Assembly (NCBI GenBank): GCA_900541495.1 | Contig: UQKC01000040.1 | Span: 1 to 21,151 of the forward strand | Source: an uncultured Ruminococcus sp. | GTDB taxonomy: Bacteria; Bacillota; Clostridia; Oscillospirales; Ruminococcaceae | Length of the DNA stretch: 21,151 bases | Direction: 5' to 3' | Part shown: positions 1 through 5,747 of the stretch, one piece after another | How positions within the stretch are numbered: the first letter of the stretch is position 1 | Layout of the letters: each line of letters begins with the position of its first letter | Notes under the pieces: generated by a model | Told to the model about the DNA's origin: nothing | Seen by the model: only the letters and a program-made list of their open reading frames with translations | Databases searched by the model: none | Made by a program: the position numbers and the translations under genes

Positions 1-35
1 TCTTCGTAATAGTCCCACAGACGATAGGGCTTCAT
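1..35 (-). CDS. Start of a leftward gene, cut by the window edge
   Basis: Only the first 11 codons are present, reading MKPYRLWDYYE. The start is supported by a Shine-Dalgarno-like AAGTGAGGT placed seven to eight bases upstream of an ATG at 33-35. The product cannot be identified from this fragment. It lies in the mobile-element part of the window and diverges from the small gene at 181-333. Confidence 0.55.
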   Translation of the reverse strand, partial: MKPYRLWDYYE

Positions 36-81
36 GGTATTACCTCACTTTCTACAGTTGTGCATAATATACAAACGTAAT

Positions 82-123
82 TAGCGTATTTGTTTATATG
101 CACGATATTTGGTAGCGTACTTG
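82..123. repeat. Direct repeat TAGCGTAYTTG, two copies in the 1-181 intergenic region
   Basis: TAGCGTATTTG at 82-92 and TAGCGTACTTG at 113-123 differ by one base and start 31 bases apart, close to three helical turns. The second copy overlaps the -35 box of the rightward promoter at 121-149. The spacing fits a pair of binding sites for one regulator on the same DNA face, but no regulator can be assigned. Confidence 0.4.
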
Positions 124-149
124 CTTTTTACATCTATATATAGTATAAT
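121..149 (+). promoter_or_regulatory. Promoter for the 181-333 small gene
   Basis: TTGCTT at 121-126 and TATAAT at 144-149 are separated by 17 bases. Transcription would begin near 156, giving a leader of about 25 bases with the ribosome site AAAGGAGG at 165-172. Confidence 0.6.
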
Positions 150-180
150 TGTTCTATAATATAGAAAGGAGGAAAAGCGT

Positions 181-333
181 ATGGCTAATCCAAAGCAAAC
201 AAGTCAGTCTGTTGCTTCTAAGGCTTCAACTATTCTTCGTGACGGAAGATATAGTTCAACCTCTAAGAGTGTTGCGGGTAGTGCATTAGCACAAACCAAG
301 TCAACTTCAAAGGGTTCAAAAGGCAAGAAGTAA
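181..333 (+). CDS. Small basic Ser/Lys/Ala-rich protein, 50 residues, unknown function
   Basis: An ATG follows a strong AAAGGAGG site at a spacing of eight bases, and the frame gives 50 residues before TAA. The protein is rich in Ser, Lys, Ala and Thr, has almost no acidic residues, and ends in a Lys/Gly-rich tail (KGSKGKK). The middle carries VASKASTILRDGRYSSTSKS followed by VAGSALAQTK. From memory this pattern resembles a widespread group of 50-60 residue uncharacterised proteins; that resemblance is a recollection, not a search result. There is no membrane segment or Cys pair. It has its own promoter and a strong terminator directly after it, so it is probably expressed as a one-gene transcript. 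Possible roles include a nucleic-acid-binding or accessory protein of the element, but no function can be assigned. I am confident it is translated because of the promoter, ribosome site and terminator. Confidence 0.72.
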   Translation: MANPKQTSQSVASKASTILRDGRYSSTSKSVAGSALAQTKSTSKGSKGKK

Positions 334-358
334 TCGGGTGCTCTCCCAGCTGTGCCCG

Positions 359-392
359 ATGCGGAGTATCTAACACATACTCCGCATTTTTT
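359..392 (+). terminator. Intrinsic terminator after the small basic gene
   Basis: ATGCGGAGTAT at 359-369 pairs perfectly with ATACTCCGCAT at 377-387 around a seven-base loop and is followed by a run of six T at 387-392. The T run overlaps the stop codon of the converging gene at 391-609. Confidence 0.9.
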
Positions 393-609
393 ATGTACTC
401 TTTTCATGTTCAAAAAGTTTTTCGGCAGGGACTTCGGGGAAGAAGTTCTGAACAACTCTGACTTCTTTCCACCAGAAGTCGACACGTCCCGTCATTTTAT
501 CGCTGAAAGCACGGGGAGTAATGCCGAGTTTGTCGGCGATATCCTTTTTCTTGATTCCATTCTTAGATATTTCGGCTTCAAGATATGGATAATAGGGTTT
601 ATTCATCAT
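391..609 (-). CDS. Small XRE-type helix-turn-helix protein (Cro-like)
   Basis: This 72-residue protein starts MMNKPYYPYLEAEISKNG and has a helix-turn-helix at about residues 13-40 (KKKDIADKLGITPRAFSDKM), the pattern of small phage and mobile-element repressors of the XRE family. The start is set by a full-length Shine-Dalgarno, AAGGAGGTGA at 620-629 on this strand: TTG at 610-612 and ATG codons at 607-609 and 604-606 are all possible, and I chose the first ATG. A further upstream in-frame ATG overlaps the ribosome site and is unlikely to be used. The gene diverges from the S24 repressor at 781-1482, and its promoter holds a 13-base repeat in the -35/-10 spacer, the layout of a Cro/CI switch. 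It probably binds the shared operators and antagonises the larger repressor. Its small size and lack of any second domain are typical of Cro-like proteins. Confidence 0.82.
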   Translation of the reverse strand: MMNKPYYPYLEAEISKNGIKKKDIADKLGITPRAFSDKMTGRVDFWWKEVRVVQNFFPEVPAEKLFEHEKST

Positions 610-633
610 CAAAATACTGTCACCTCCTTGCAA

Positions 634-651
634 ACATCATTTAACTGATGT
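634..651. promoter_or_regulatory. Palindrome in the leader of the XRE gene, possible operator
   Basis: ACATCA at 634-639 and TGATGT at 646-651 form an inverted repeat with a six-base centre. It shares the ATCATTT core with the 13-base repeats at 671-683 and 712-724, so the three may be related binding sites. It lies between the XRE promoter and its ribosome site. Confidence 0.5.
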
Positions 652-661
652 CTATGTCTAT

Positions 662-690
662 AATATACCACAATAAAATGATGTTGTCAA
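662..690 (-). promoter_or_regulatory. Promoter for the XRE gene
   Basis: On the minus strand TTGACA (685-690) and TATATT (662-667) are 17 bases apart. The 13-base repeat at 671-683 fills most of the spacer, so a protein bound there would block RNA polymerase directly. Confidence 0.85.
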
Positions 691-724
691 TACCTTTTTC
701 GAAAAAAACTTCAATAAAATGATG
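671..724. promoter_or_regulatory. Two perfect 13-base direct repeats between divergent promoters, probable operators
   Basis: CAATAAAATGATG occurs at 671-683 and again at 712-724, 41 bases apart start to start, about four helical turns. The first copy lies within the leftward promoter spacer; the second ends eight bases before the -35 box of the rightward promoter. Placement suggests the first is a repression site for the XRE gene and the second controls, perhaps by activation or looping, the S24 repressor gene. Which protein binds is inferred. Confidence 0.7.
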
Positions 725-732
725 ATTTGTTC

Positions 733-761
733 TTGACAAAGAGGCAAGAGAGTGTTATATT
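733..761 (+). promoter_or_regulatory. Promoter for the S24 repressor gene
   Basis: TTGACA at 733-738 and TATATT at 756-761 are separated by 17 bases. Transcription would begin near 768, leaving a very short leader before the AGAGGTGAT ribosome site and the ATG at 781. This also excludes the in-frame ATG at 727 as the start. Confidence 0.88.
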
Positions 762-780
762 ATCATTGAGAGGTGATTAT

Positions 781-1482
781 ATGGGACTCGAAAAGATTAA
801 TGATTATAAGAAAATCCGAAATCTCACTAATAAGGATATTTCGGATATTACAGGCATTTCGATTAGTAGCTTGGATAAAATCACATCGGGCAGCAATACA
901 AACCCAAAGCTTGAAACAGTAAAACTTATTTGTGGAGCATTGGATTGTAAATTAAGCGATTTGCTTGATGATAATAATACAGATGAATTAACATTGCAGG
1001 AGCAAAACCACATAAAAAAATACCGTGCCCTTGACGAACACGGTAAAAAGATAGTAGATTTTGTTCTTGACGAAGAATATAAGCACAGCTCCGAGGAGCA
1101 GAACGAGGTCTATCAGACGAACTGCCTTGTCCTTACAATGTATGAGGATGCAGTTTCCGCAGGCACGGGTGAATATCTCAATGACGGACGGTGCGTTGAA
1201 GTAACGGTGGACGAAACGCCGCTTACCGAACGTGCGGACTTTATTCTCCGCATATCGGGCGACAGTATGGAACCGACCTATCACGACGGCGACAAAGTTC
1301 TTGTGGAAAGCACAACGGAGCTGAATGTCGGAGAGATCGGCATCTTTATTCTCAACGGTCAGGGTTATATCAAAGAGTACAGTCCCGAGGGACTTGTTTC
1401 CCACAACAAGAAGTACGGCATCATCAGAATAGGTGAAAATGACCGATGCGAGGTCATAGGAAAAGTCATTGGGAAGATATAG
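781..1482 (+). CDS. CI/LexA-type repressor: XRE helix-turn-helix plus S24 autoprotease
   Basis: This is a 233-residue transcriptional repressor. Residues about 5-65 form an XRE helix-turn-helix domain (LTNKDISDITGISISSLDKI and following), and residues about 115-233 form a peptidase S24 domain. The self-cleavage machinery is visible: an Ala127-Gly128 scissile bond in SAGTG, nucleophile Ser162 in SGDSMEP, and general base Lys198 in GYIKEY. Known: members of this family dimerise through the S24 domain and cleave themselves when RecA filaments form, lifting repression after DNA damage. Inferred: it keeps the element quiescent and links excision or transfer to the SOS response. The start at 781 is chosen because AGAGGTGAT lies just upstream and the promoter is at 733-761; the longer in-frame reading would begin ahead of the promoter. 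It is transcribed away from the XRE gene and towards the unknown gene at 1537. Confidence 0.92.
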   Translation: MGLEKINDYKKIRNLTNKDISDITGISISSLDKITSGSNTNPKLETVKLICGALDCKLSDLLDDNNTDELTLQEQNHIKKYRALDEHGKKIVDFVLDEEYKHSSEEQNEVYQTNCLVLTMYEDAVSAGTGEYLNDGRCVEVTVDETPLTERADFILRISGDSMEPTYHDGDKVLVESTTELNVGEIGIFILNGQGYIKEYSPEGLVSHNKKYGIIRIGENDRCEVIGKVIGKI

Positions 1483-1536
1483 TGTGCTTTGTGGATTTAT
1501 TTTGATATTTCTGCATAAAAACAATGAGGTGATTTT

Positions 1537-2619
1537 ATGGGATTATTTGATAGTATAAAAGCTTTATTTACTGTTAAAGAAAATAAATGTGAGAGTTCTA
1601 AAAGTAATCAATTTATTGAAATAGATACAGCGTCTCCTTTTTCTATTGCAGGTTTTGTTGTAAAGTCGCAAGATGAGGCCGCACTAAAAAAGCTTATTGA
1701 TAGATACACGACTCCAGATACAGAACAGGTATTTTGTGAATCATATGGTTATCCAGCTTCAAGCCCTACAAGACAATATAGTAATTCGGAAATTCGTGTT
1801 AAAGCAGAGTATATAATAATGCACTTCCTTTATGGTGTATCGAGTAATCGGCAATGGGTAAGAGATTCTACTAAAATAGATGCATTTTTTTCAAATTATG
1901 ATCAACTTTTATTGAATTTGGAATCGTTGATAGAGTTTGAACCGTACTTCCCATTTGAACAACCGCTGCCGCATGAACTTTTATCGGAATATATAAATAG
2001 CAGAAACAATTTAACAAGAAGTTTCGTAGAGCGTTGGTTTGAAAGTGTACTTAATGCCGCTTCTTCACTAAAGACAGTTGAGGGTAAAAAGAAAAGAATT
2101 AATAAAGAGTTTGATAGTTTTATTCCTTATTTAAATTGCATCTCTGAGGAAAATGCTTCGCTGATTAATGATAAAAGGCATTCAATAGAAGAAATTGATT
2201 TGGATCATATTGAGAAAAAAGAAAAGCCTGCTCCAAGTTTTGATGCGGCAAAAGAGCATGAATTGTTAAGTGCCGTACGCAATGCCAAGGATAATATGGA
2301 TTTGCATTTTTGCTATATAGGCTTGCAGGATTTTTATTATAAATATCGTAAGGAAGAGAAATATTTGAATCTGTGTATTGACTATTGTTTGAAAGATTTG
2401 GAGATTGTGAAAAACTTTAAAGATTTTATTGGTACAATACCAGCGTTCAAGCGTATGGCAATAATAGAAGAGAACAAAAAGAATTATGACGAAGCAATAG
2501 ATTATTGCAATAAAGCTATCGAGTATTATAAAAGACAAAAGCTATCTGATTTACAGCTTGAATTCATTGACAGAAAAAATAAGCTTGTTGATAAAAAAGC
2601 GAAATATTTATCAAAATAA
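1537..2619 (+). CDS. Uncharacterised 360-residue protein with a TPR-like C-terminal region
   Basis: I do not recognise the family. The start is supported by GAGGTGAT three bases before the ATG. Residues 1-60 begin MGLFDSIKALFTVKEN; residues 85-220 look alpha-helical and rich in aromatic residues (IIMHFLYGVSSNRQW, FVERWFESVLN). Residues about 236-335 are helical and contain one fair tetratricopeptide-like repeat around 301-335 (FKRMAIIEENKKNYDEAIDY), which would favour protein-protein contact. There is no signal peptide, membrane segment, nuclease motif or ATP-binding motif. It follows the S24 repressor by 54 bases with no clear promoter, so it may be co-transcribed with it, as accessory or maintenance genes of elements often are. 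It is visibly more AT-rich than the chromosomal genes to the right, with many AAA, ATA and TTT codons, which fits recent acquisition. A role as accessory cargo, possibly defensive or sensing, is only a guess. Confidence 0.75.
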   Translation: MGLFDSIKALFTVKENKCESSKSNQFIEIDTASPFSIAGFVVKSQDEAALKKLIDRYTTPDTEQVFCESYGYPASSPTRQYSNSEIRVKAEYIIMHFLYGVSSNRQWVRDSTKIDAFFSNYDQLLLNLESLIEFEPYFPFEQPLPHELLSEYINSRNNLTRSFVERWFESVLNAASSLKTVEGKKKRINKEFDSFIPYLNCISEENASLINDKRHSIEEIDLDHIEKKEKPAPSFDAAKEHELLSAVRNAKDNMDLHFCYIGLQDFYYKYRKEEKYLNLCIDYCLKDLEIVKNFKDFIGTIPAFKRMAIIEENKKNYDEAIDYCNKAIEYYKRQKLSDLQLEFIDRKNKLVDKKAKYLSK

Positions 2620-2654
2620 AAAAATCCCGCCCGGTGCGCCAACACCGAACGGGA
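2618..2654 (-). terminator. Leftward intrinsic terminator between the unknown gene and the recombinase
   Basis: TCCCG (2625-2629) pairs with CGGGA (2650-2654), and CGGTG (2632-2636) pairs with CACCG (2643-2647), with a 2x2 internal mismatch and a six-base loop. On the minus strand it is followed by seven T (2618-2624); on the plus strand no T run follows. It therefore acts against leftward, antisense transcription, or is a hairpin with another role. Confidence 0.6.
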
Positions 2655-2657
2655 AAG

Positions 2658-2706
2658 AGCTGCGGTATAACCACAACCTTTTTACAAGTTTAATTGTACC
2701 ACAGCT
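2658..2706. repeat. Imperfect 13-base inverted repeat upstream of the recombinase
   Basis: AGCTGCGGTATAA at 2658-2670 and TTGTACCACAGCT at 2694-2706 pair at 11 of 13 positions, with a G-T wobble at one of the others. The right arm ends 30 bases before the recombinase ATG. It could be an operator for recombinase control or a structured leader; no good promoter is visible nearby. Confidence 0.5.
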
Positions 2707-2735
2707 TCTTGAAAATGTCAAGGAGTGATAAAAAA

Positions 2736-4490
2736 ATGAAAAGAACTGCAATATATGCTCGTTACAGCTCTGATAATCAACGGGCGGAGAGTATTGACGA
2801 ACAGATAAGAGCCTGTCGTTATTATGCACAGCAGACGGGTTTGTATGACATTGTAGCCGTGTATAAAGATGAGGCTCTTTCCGGTTACAAGAACGCACAC
2901 AAGCGTGACGGTTTCGCCCAGCTCATGGCTGATGCCGAAGCAGGAAAGTTCGAGGCTGTTATGGTGTATGAGCTTTCCCGTTTTTCCCGAAACGGTTCTG
3001 ATACTATCGTAAACACGGAAAAACTTGCCCGACTTGGGATAGAATTCGTTTCCGTTCGCGAAAAACTCGATCAGACACCCGAAGGGCGAATGATGATGTT
3101 CGTTATCACGGGTATGAACGAGTATTATTCCGCAAACCTCGCTATCGAAACAATGCGAGGTTTGAAAGAAAATGCCTACCAAGCCAAGCATACAGGAGGA
3201 ATACCGCCTTTAGGCTATGACCTTGACAGCAACGGACATTACATAATCAATCCAGAAGAGGCGGCGGCAGTACGCCTTATATTCGATATGTACCTTGAAG
3301 GAAACGGCTATACGGCGATATGTGACGAGCTTAACCGAAGGGGATACAGAACCAAGAGGGGAACGCTGTTCGTCAGAAACAGCATGTATGACCTCCTGCG
3401 GAACGAAAAATACACAGGTTCGTTCATTTATAACCACATGGCAAAAGCAAAGAACGGAAAGCGTAATCGCCATGCCTATAAATCCGATTCCGAAGTAATT
3501 CGTGTGGAAAATGCTTTTCCTGCAATAATCTCCAAAGAAGAATATCGAAAGGTTTTGAAGCTTATGGAACAGAATAAACGTAAGGGCGCAAGAAACGCTG
3601 CTGTACATGACTATTTGTTATCGGGTAAGGTCTATTGCGGACATTGCGGAAAGTCAATGTACGGCGAAACACGTTACCGTAAAGAGTACAGCTATTCGTA
3701 TTACAGCTGCAACGGTCATAAGTCAAAGATATGCGGTAAACATTCTATTCGCTGTGATAAGCTCGAAGCAGAGGTCATAAGACAGCTTAACGAGCTGTTC
3801 TTTTCGGACGAAATCCTTGATCGTGTTTCCGAGAAGATATATGATGATAGTCAGAACCACTTCATGGACGAAAGAGCGGCTATACTCCGAAAACGTTCCG
3901 CAGATATAAAGAAGAAGATAGATAACGGAACAAAAGCAATACTCGACGGAGTTGACAGCGATGAACTGCGAAGCGCCGTAAAGGAATTAAGCGCCCAGAA
4001 AAAGCAGATCGACCAACAGATAGTTCAGATAGAGGCTGCTGCAGACAATAACGGAAGAACATTTGAAGAAGTCCGTGAGATGGCAAAGAACTTCTCTGAT
4101 ATATCCAAGCTGCCAAGAGATCAGCAGAAACGTATAGTGCAGAAGTTCATCTGGAGAATATATGTGTACGACAGTGAAAACCCCGATGACGGCGATATAG
4201 TAAAAATCGTACTTGCTCCTACCGAAGCTGCGAGAGATGAATTAAACAGTATGGCAGAAGATTATGTTGCCATTACAGATATGTTGACAAGTACAAACGG
4301 CACTTCCCAGGGGGTGCCAATGCAAAGACCCCACTTGTTTTTCGGAACAAGTGGGGTTTTCTGTTTTGATATTTTGAATAGTTTTGATGAACAATTGTCG
4401 TACTATTATTACGATATTAACACGGCATATTATGTCATAAAAACAGCAAACCCCGCAGAACCTAAGTTCAACGGGGTTTTAAACTGGTGA
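2736..4490 (+). CDS. Large serine recombinase (TnpX-like integrase), with an anomalous C-terminus
   Basis: This site-specific recombinase excises and integrates the element by serine-linked strand exchange. Residues 1-145 are the resolvase catalytic domain, with nucleophile Ser11 in YARYSSDNQ and the ELSRFSRN motif near 79-86. Residues about 155-270 are the recombinase DNA-binding domain (GGIPPLGY and the helix-rich EEAAAVRLIFDMYLEG). A zinc ribbon follows with Cys301, Cys304, Cys325 and Cys333, then a coiled coil at about 365-435 and a conserved tail to about 520. The ATG at 2736 is preferred over an upstream in-frame ATG at 2694 because AAGGAGTGAT lies six bases before it. The last 53 residues (from about 532) are encoded by a transcription terminator and following chromosomal-looking DNA, have low-complexity YYYY sequence, and end in the tRNA-Lys 3' end. 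They are probably not native. The catalytic part is intact, so the enzyme may still be active. Confidence 0.93.
   Translation: MKRTAIYARYSSDNQRAESIDEQIRACRYYAQQTGLYDIVAVYKDEALSGYKNAHKRDGFAQLMADAEAGKFEAVMVYELSRFSRNGSDTIVNTEKLARLGIEFVSVREKLDQTPEGRMMMFVITGMNEYYSANLAIETMRGLKENAYQAKHTGGIPPLGYDLDSNGHYIINPEEAAAVRLIFDMYLEGNGYTAICDELNRRGYRTKRGTLFVRNSMYDLLRNEKYTGSFIYNHMAKAKNGKRNRHAYKSDSEVIRVENAFPAIISKEEYRKVLKLMEQNKRKGARNAAVHDYLLSGKVYCGHCGKSMYGETRYRKEYSYSYYSCNGHKSKICGKHSIRCDKLEAEVIRQLNELFFSDEILDRVSEKIYDDSQNHFMDERAAILRKRSADIKKKIDNGTKAILDGVDSDELRSAVKELSAQKKQIDQQIVQIEAAADNNGRTFEEVREMAKNFSDISKLPRDQQKRIVQKFIWRIYVYDSENPDDGDIVKIVLAPTEAARDELNSMAEDYVAITDMLTSTNGTSQGVPMQRPHLFFGTSGVFCFDILNSFDEQLSYYYYDINTAYYVIKTANPAEPKFNGVLNW
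4329..4360 (+). terminator. Strong intrinsic terminator inside the recombinase reading frame
   Basis: CCCCACTTGTT at 4329-4339 pairs perfectly with AACAAGTGGGG at 4346-4356 around a six-base loop, followed by TTTT, then CTG and a second T run. It would end recombinase transcription about 130 bases before the annotated stop codon, so the remaining codons would rarely be in the mRNA. Confidence 0.88.
4448..4480 (-). terminator. Intrinsic terminator of tRNA-Lys
   Basis: AAACCCCG (4448-4455) pairs with CGGGGTTT (4472-4479), with an inner GAAC/GTTC stem (4458-4461, 4466-4469) and a four-base loop. On the minus strand the hairpin starts a few bases after the tRNA CCA end and is followed by TTT, GCTG and TTTTT. 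It also has a T run on the plus strand and may work both ways. Confidence 0.75.
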
Positions 4491-4560
4491 GCTATTGGGG
4501 ATTTGAACCCCAGACCCTCTGATTAAAAGTCAGATGCTCTGCCGACTGAGCTAATAACTC
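4485..4560 (-). tRNA. tRNA-Lys (anticodon TTT), CCA encoded
   Basis: The 76-base minus-strand gene has a seven-pair acceptor stem (GAGTTAT with ATAGCTC, one G-U pair), the D-arm sequence TAGCTCAGTCGGCAGAGCA, an anticodon loop CTTTTAA with anticodon TTT at 4525-4527, and the T-arm GGGTTCAAATCCC. The discriminator base is A and the terminal CCA is encoded at 4485-4487. It decodes AAA and AAG. Its 3' end overlaps the last two codons' worth of the recombinase frame on the other strand by six bases. A consensus promoter lies 46 bases upstream. Confidence 0.97.
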
Positions 4561-4605
4561 AAAGTGTTGTGAAAACTTTTTAATGCTTTCTCACAACGCT
4601 TATTT

Positions 4606-4627
4606 ATTATATCAAATTTGATATAAT
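4606..4627. repeat. Perfect 22-base palindrome overlapping the tRNA-Lys promoter
   Basis: Positions 4606-4627 read identically on both strands, with the centre ATCAAATTTGAT. The palindrome contains the -10 box TATAAT on the minus strand and a mirrored TATAAT on the plus strand at 4622-4627, and fills nearly the whole promoter spacer. No plus-strand -35 box is evident, so a working divergent promoter is not supported. Confidence 0.8.
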
Positions 4628-4634
4628 TTGTCAA
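4606..4634 (-). promoter_or_regulatory. Promoter of tRNA-Lys
   Basis: On the minus strand TTGACA (4629-4634) and TATAAT (4606-4611) are perfect consensus boxes 17 bases apart. The leader before the tRNA holds a GTTGTGA/TCACAAC inverted repeat (4566-4572 and 4591-4597) that may help 5' processing. Confidence 0.93.
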
Positions 4635-4707
4635 TAGCTTTTTTTACTTTTGTTGTTTTGCATATATTATTCTCGGAAAATCACGAGATAATGCACACTT
4701 TTCACAA

Positions 4708-5688
4708 TTACTTGACAAGAGTTTCCACAATATCCTTGAAATAAGGCTTGCCGTTTTTGCGGTCAAAGAGCGCAAAGCTGCGTCTGTAGCCGTTGTCCCA
4801 CCAAAGATACTTTATGCCAAGCTCATCTGCCTTTGATTTGAAATATTCAAGATACTTGATACGCTCTGCCGTGTTTCCGCGGTCAACAGCACCGAATTCA
4901 TCAATGATGAGCGGAACTTTTTTGTCGATAACATATTTTTTCATATAACCGAATGTCGCATCAAGCTCAGCAGTTTCGTTGAAGACCTCCAGACCGTTTT
5001 CTTCTGCCGCAAAATTCCACGGAATGTACGAGTGCACATTTACGATTACCTTGTCATCATCGGGAATTTCAAGCGAGCGCATTATCTCGTCCGTGCAAGC
5101 TCCGCAGTAGGTCGCAAGCACAAGATGACGGATAGCATTTTTTCCACCGCTCGAACGAACCGTCTTTACAAAATCCATATTAAGCTTGTTCACAACATCA
5201 AAAGCTTCTTCGTCCGTGCAGTGCCATTCATCGGGCGCACCGTTCTTGCGCGGTTCGTTGAGTCCCTCAAAAAGCAAACGTTCACCATAATTGCCGAAAC
5301 GCTCACATATCTGCTCCCAAACGCGAACAAGTATCTCCGATGCCTTTGGATAATTCTCCTGCGAAGTGTAAAGGAAGTTCTCGTGATGCGTGTTGAGAAT
5401 TACGAAAACTCCGCGCTTGTAAGCGTAGTCAACAACTTCCTGAACACGGTCAAGCCAAGCCGCATCAACATTGTAGTTCTCATCAAGATGATTTGACCAG
5501 GTCGCAGGAACACGGATAACGTTTATCCCCGTCGAAATAACGCCGTCGATAAGCTTCTGCGTAACCTTGGGATTGTGCCACGATTCTTCCGATTCAAGTC
5601 CGCCGCATTTGCAGGCATCGAGCGAGTTGCCGACGTTCCAGCCTGCCGTCCATTCTTTTAAAAGCTCTGCCGAAGATATATTTCTCAT
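4708..5688 (-). CDS. Glycoside hydrolase family 5 enzyme (endoglucanase-like), no signal peptide
   Basis: This 326-residue protein is a single GH5 (cellulase family A) beta/alpha-barrel domain. Family signatures are visible: GWNVGNSLDA at 16-25, INVIRVP with Arg59, the HHE at 101-103, acid/base Glu145 in GLNEP, His219 in VHSY, nucleophile Glu264 in IIDEFGA, and Trp297 near the end. Known: this family cleaves beta-1,4-glucans or related beta-mannans and xyloglucans by a retaining mechanism with two Glu. The start is fixed by AAGGAGAA six bases before the ATG, and the protein begins directly with domain sequence, so there is no secretion signal, dockerin or carbohydrate-binding module. Inferred: it acts in the cytoplasm on imported oligosaccharides, or is released by another route. 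It has its own promoter and 5' hairpin, and lies 132 bases beyond trpA, so it is probably transcribed separately. The substrate and subfamily (GH5_4 is possible) cannot be settled by eye. Confidence 0.92.
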   Translation of the reverse strand: MRNISSAELLKEWTAGWNVGNSLDACKCGGLESEESWHNPKVTQKLIDGVISTGINVIRVPATWSNHLDENYNVDAAWLDRVQEVVDYAYKRGVFVILNTHHENFLYTSQENYPKASEILVRVWEQICERFGNYGERLLFEGLNEPRKNGAPDEWHCTDEEAFDVVNKLNMDFVKTVRSSGGKNAIRHLVLATYCGACTDEIMRSLEIPDDDKVIVNVHSYIPWNFAAEENGLEVFNETAELDATFGYMKKYVIDKKVPLIIDEFGAVDRGNTAERIKYLEYFKSKADELGIKYLWWDNGYRRSFALFDRKNGKPYFKDIVETLVK

Positions 5689-5712
5689 AAAAAATTCTCC
5701 TTGAAAATAATA

Positions 5713-5744
5713 GGGGACTTCCGAAAACCGCTTCGGAAATCCCC
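5713..5744 (-). promoter_or_regulatory. Stem-loop at the 5' end of the GH5 mRNA
   Basis: The arms at 5713-5725 and 5732-5744 pair at 12 of 13 positions with a six-base loop. The predicted transcription start from the promoter at 5748-5776 falls at about 5741, so the hairpin would begin almost at the first base of the mRNA and end 16 bases before the AAGGAG ribosome site. It could protect the mRNA from 5' decay. It may alternatively act as a weak terminator for trp readthrough, since TATTATTTT follows. Confidence 0.65.
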
Positions 5745-5747
5745 ATA

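Larger units (their letters stand above)
1..4360 (+). mobile_element. Right-hand part of an integrated element carrying a large serine recombinase
   Basis: Seen: a phage-like regulatory pair (391-609 and 781-1482), short or unknown AT-rich genes and a large serine recombinase lie next to a tRNA-Lys, followed by ordinary housekeeping genes of different base composition. Known: large serine recombinases of the TnpX type commonly sit at one end of integrative elements and cut and join DNA at attachment sites. Inferred: this is the right end of an integrative or mobilisable element. The left end is outside the window, and no transfer, capsid or tail gene is visible. The exact right boundary is unresolved; it lies somewhere between about 4,290 and the tRNA 3' end at 4,485, because the recombinase frame appears to run out of the element there. 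Confidence 0.6.

Noticed and set aside
727..780. Earlier in-frame start for the S24 repressor
   Set aside because: The ATG at 727 is upstream of the -35 box at 733-738, so it would not be in the mRNA; a good ribosome site fixes the start at 781.
988..1524. Open frame of 178 codons on the minus strand opposite the S24 repressor
   Set aside because: The repressor has clear catalytic motifs; the opposite frame has none and no translation signals.
4675..4702. Weak inverted repeat after the GH5 gene as a terminator
   Set aside because: ATTAT-CTCG can pair with CGAG-A-ATAAT, but it has a bulge and no T run on either strand, so a terminator call is not supported.
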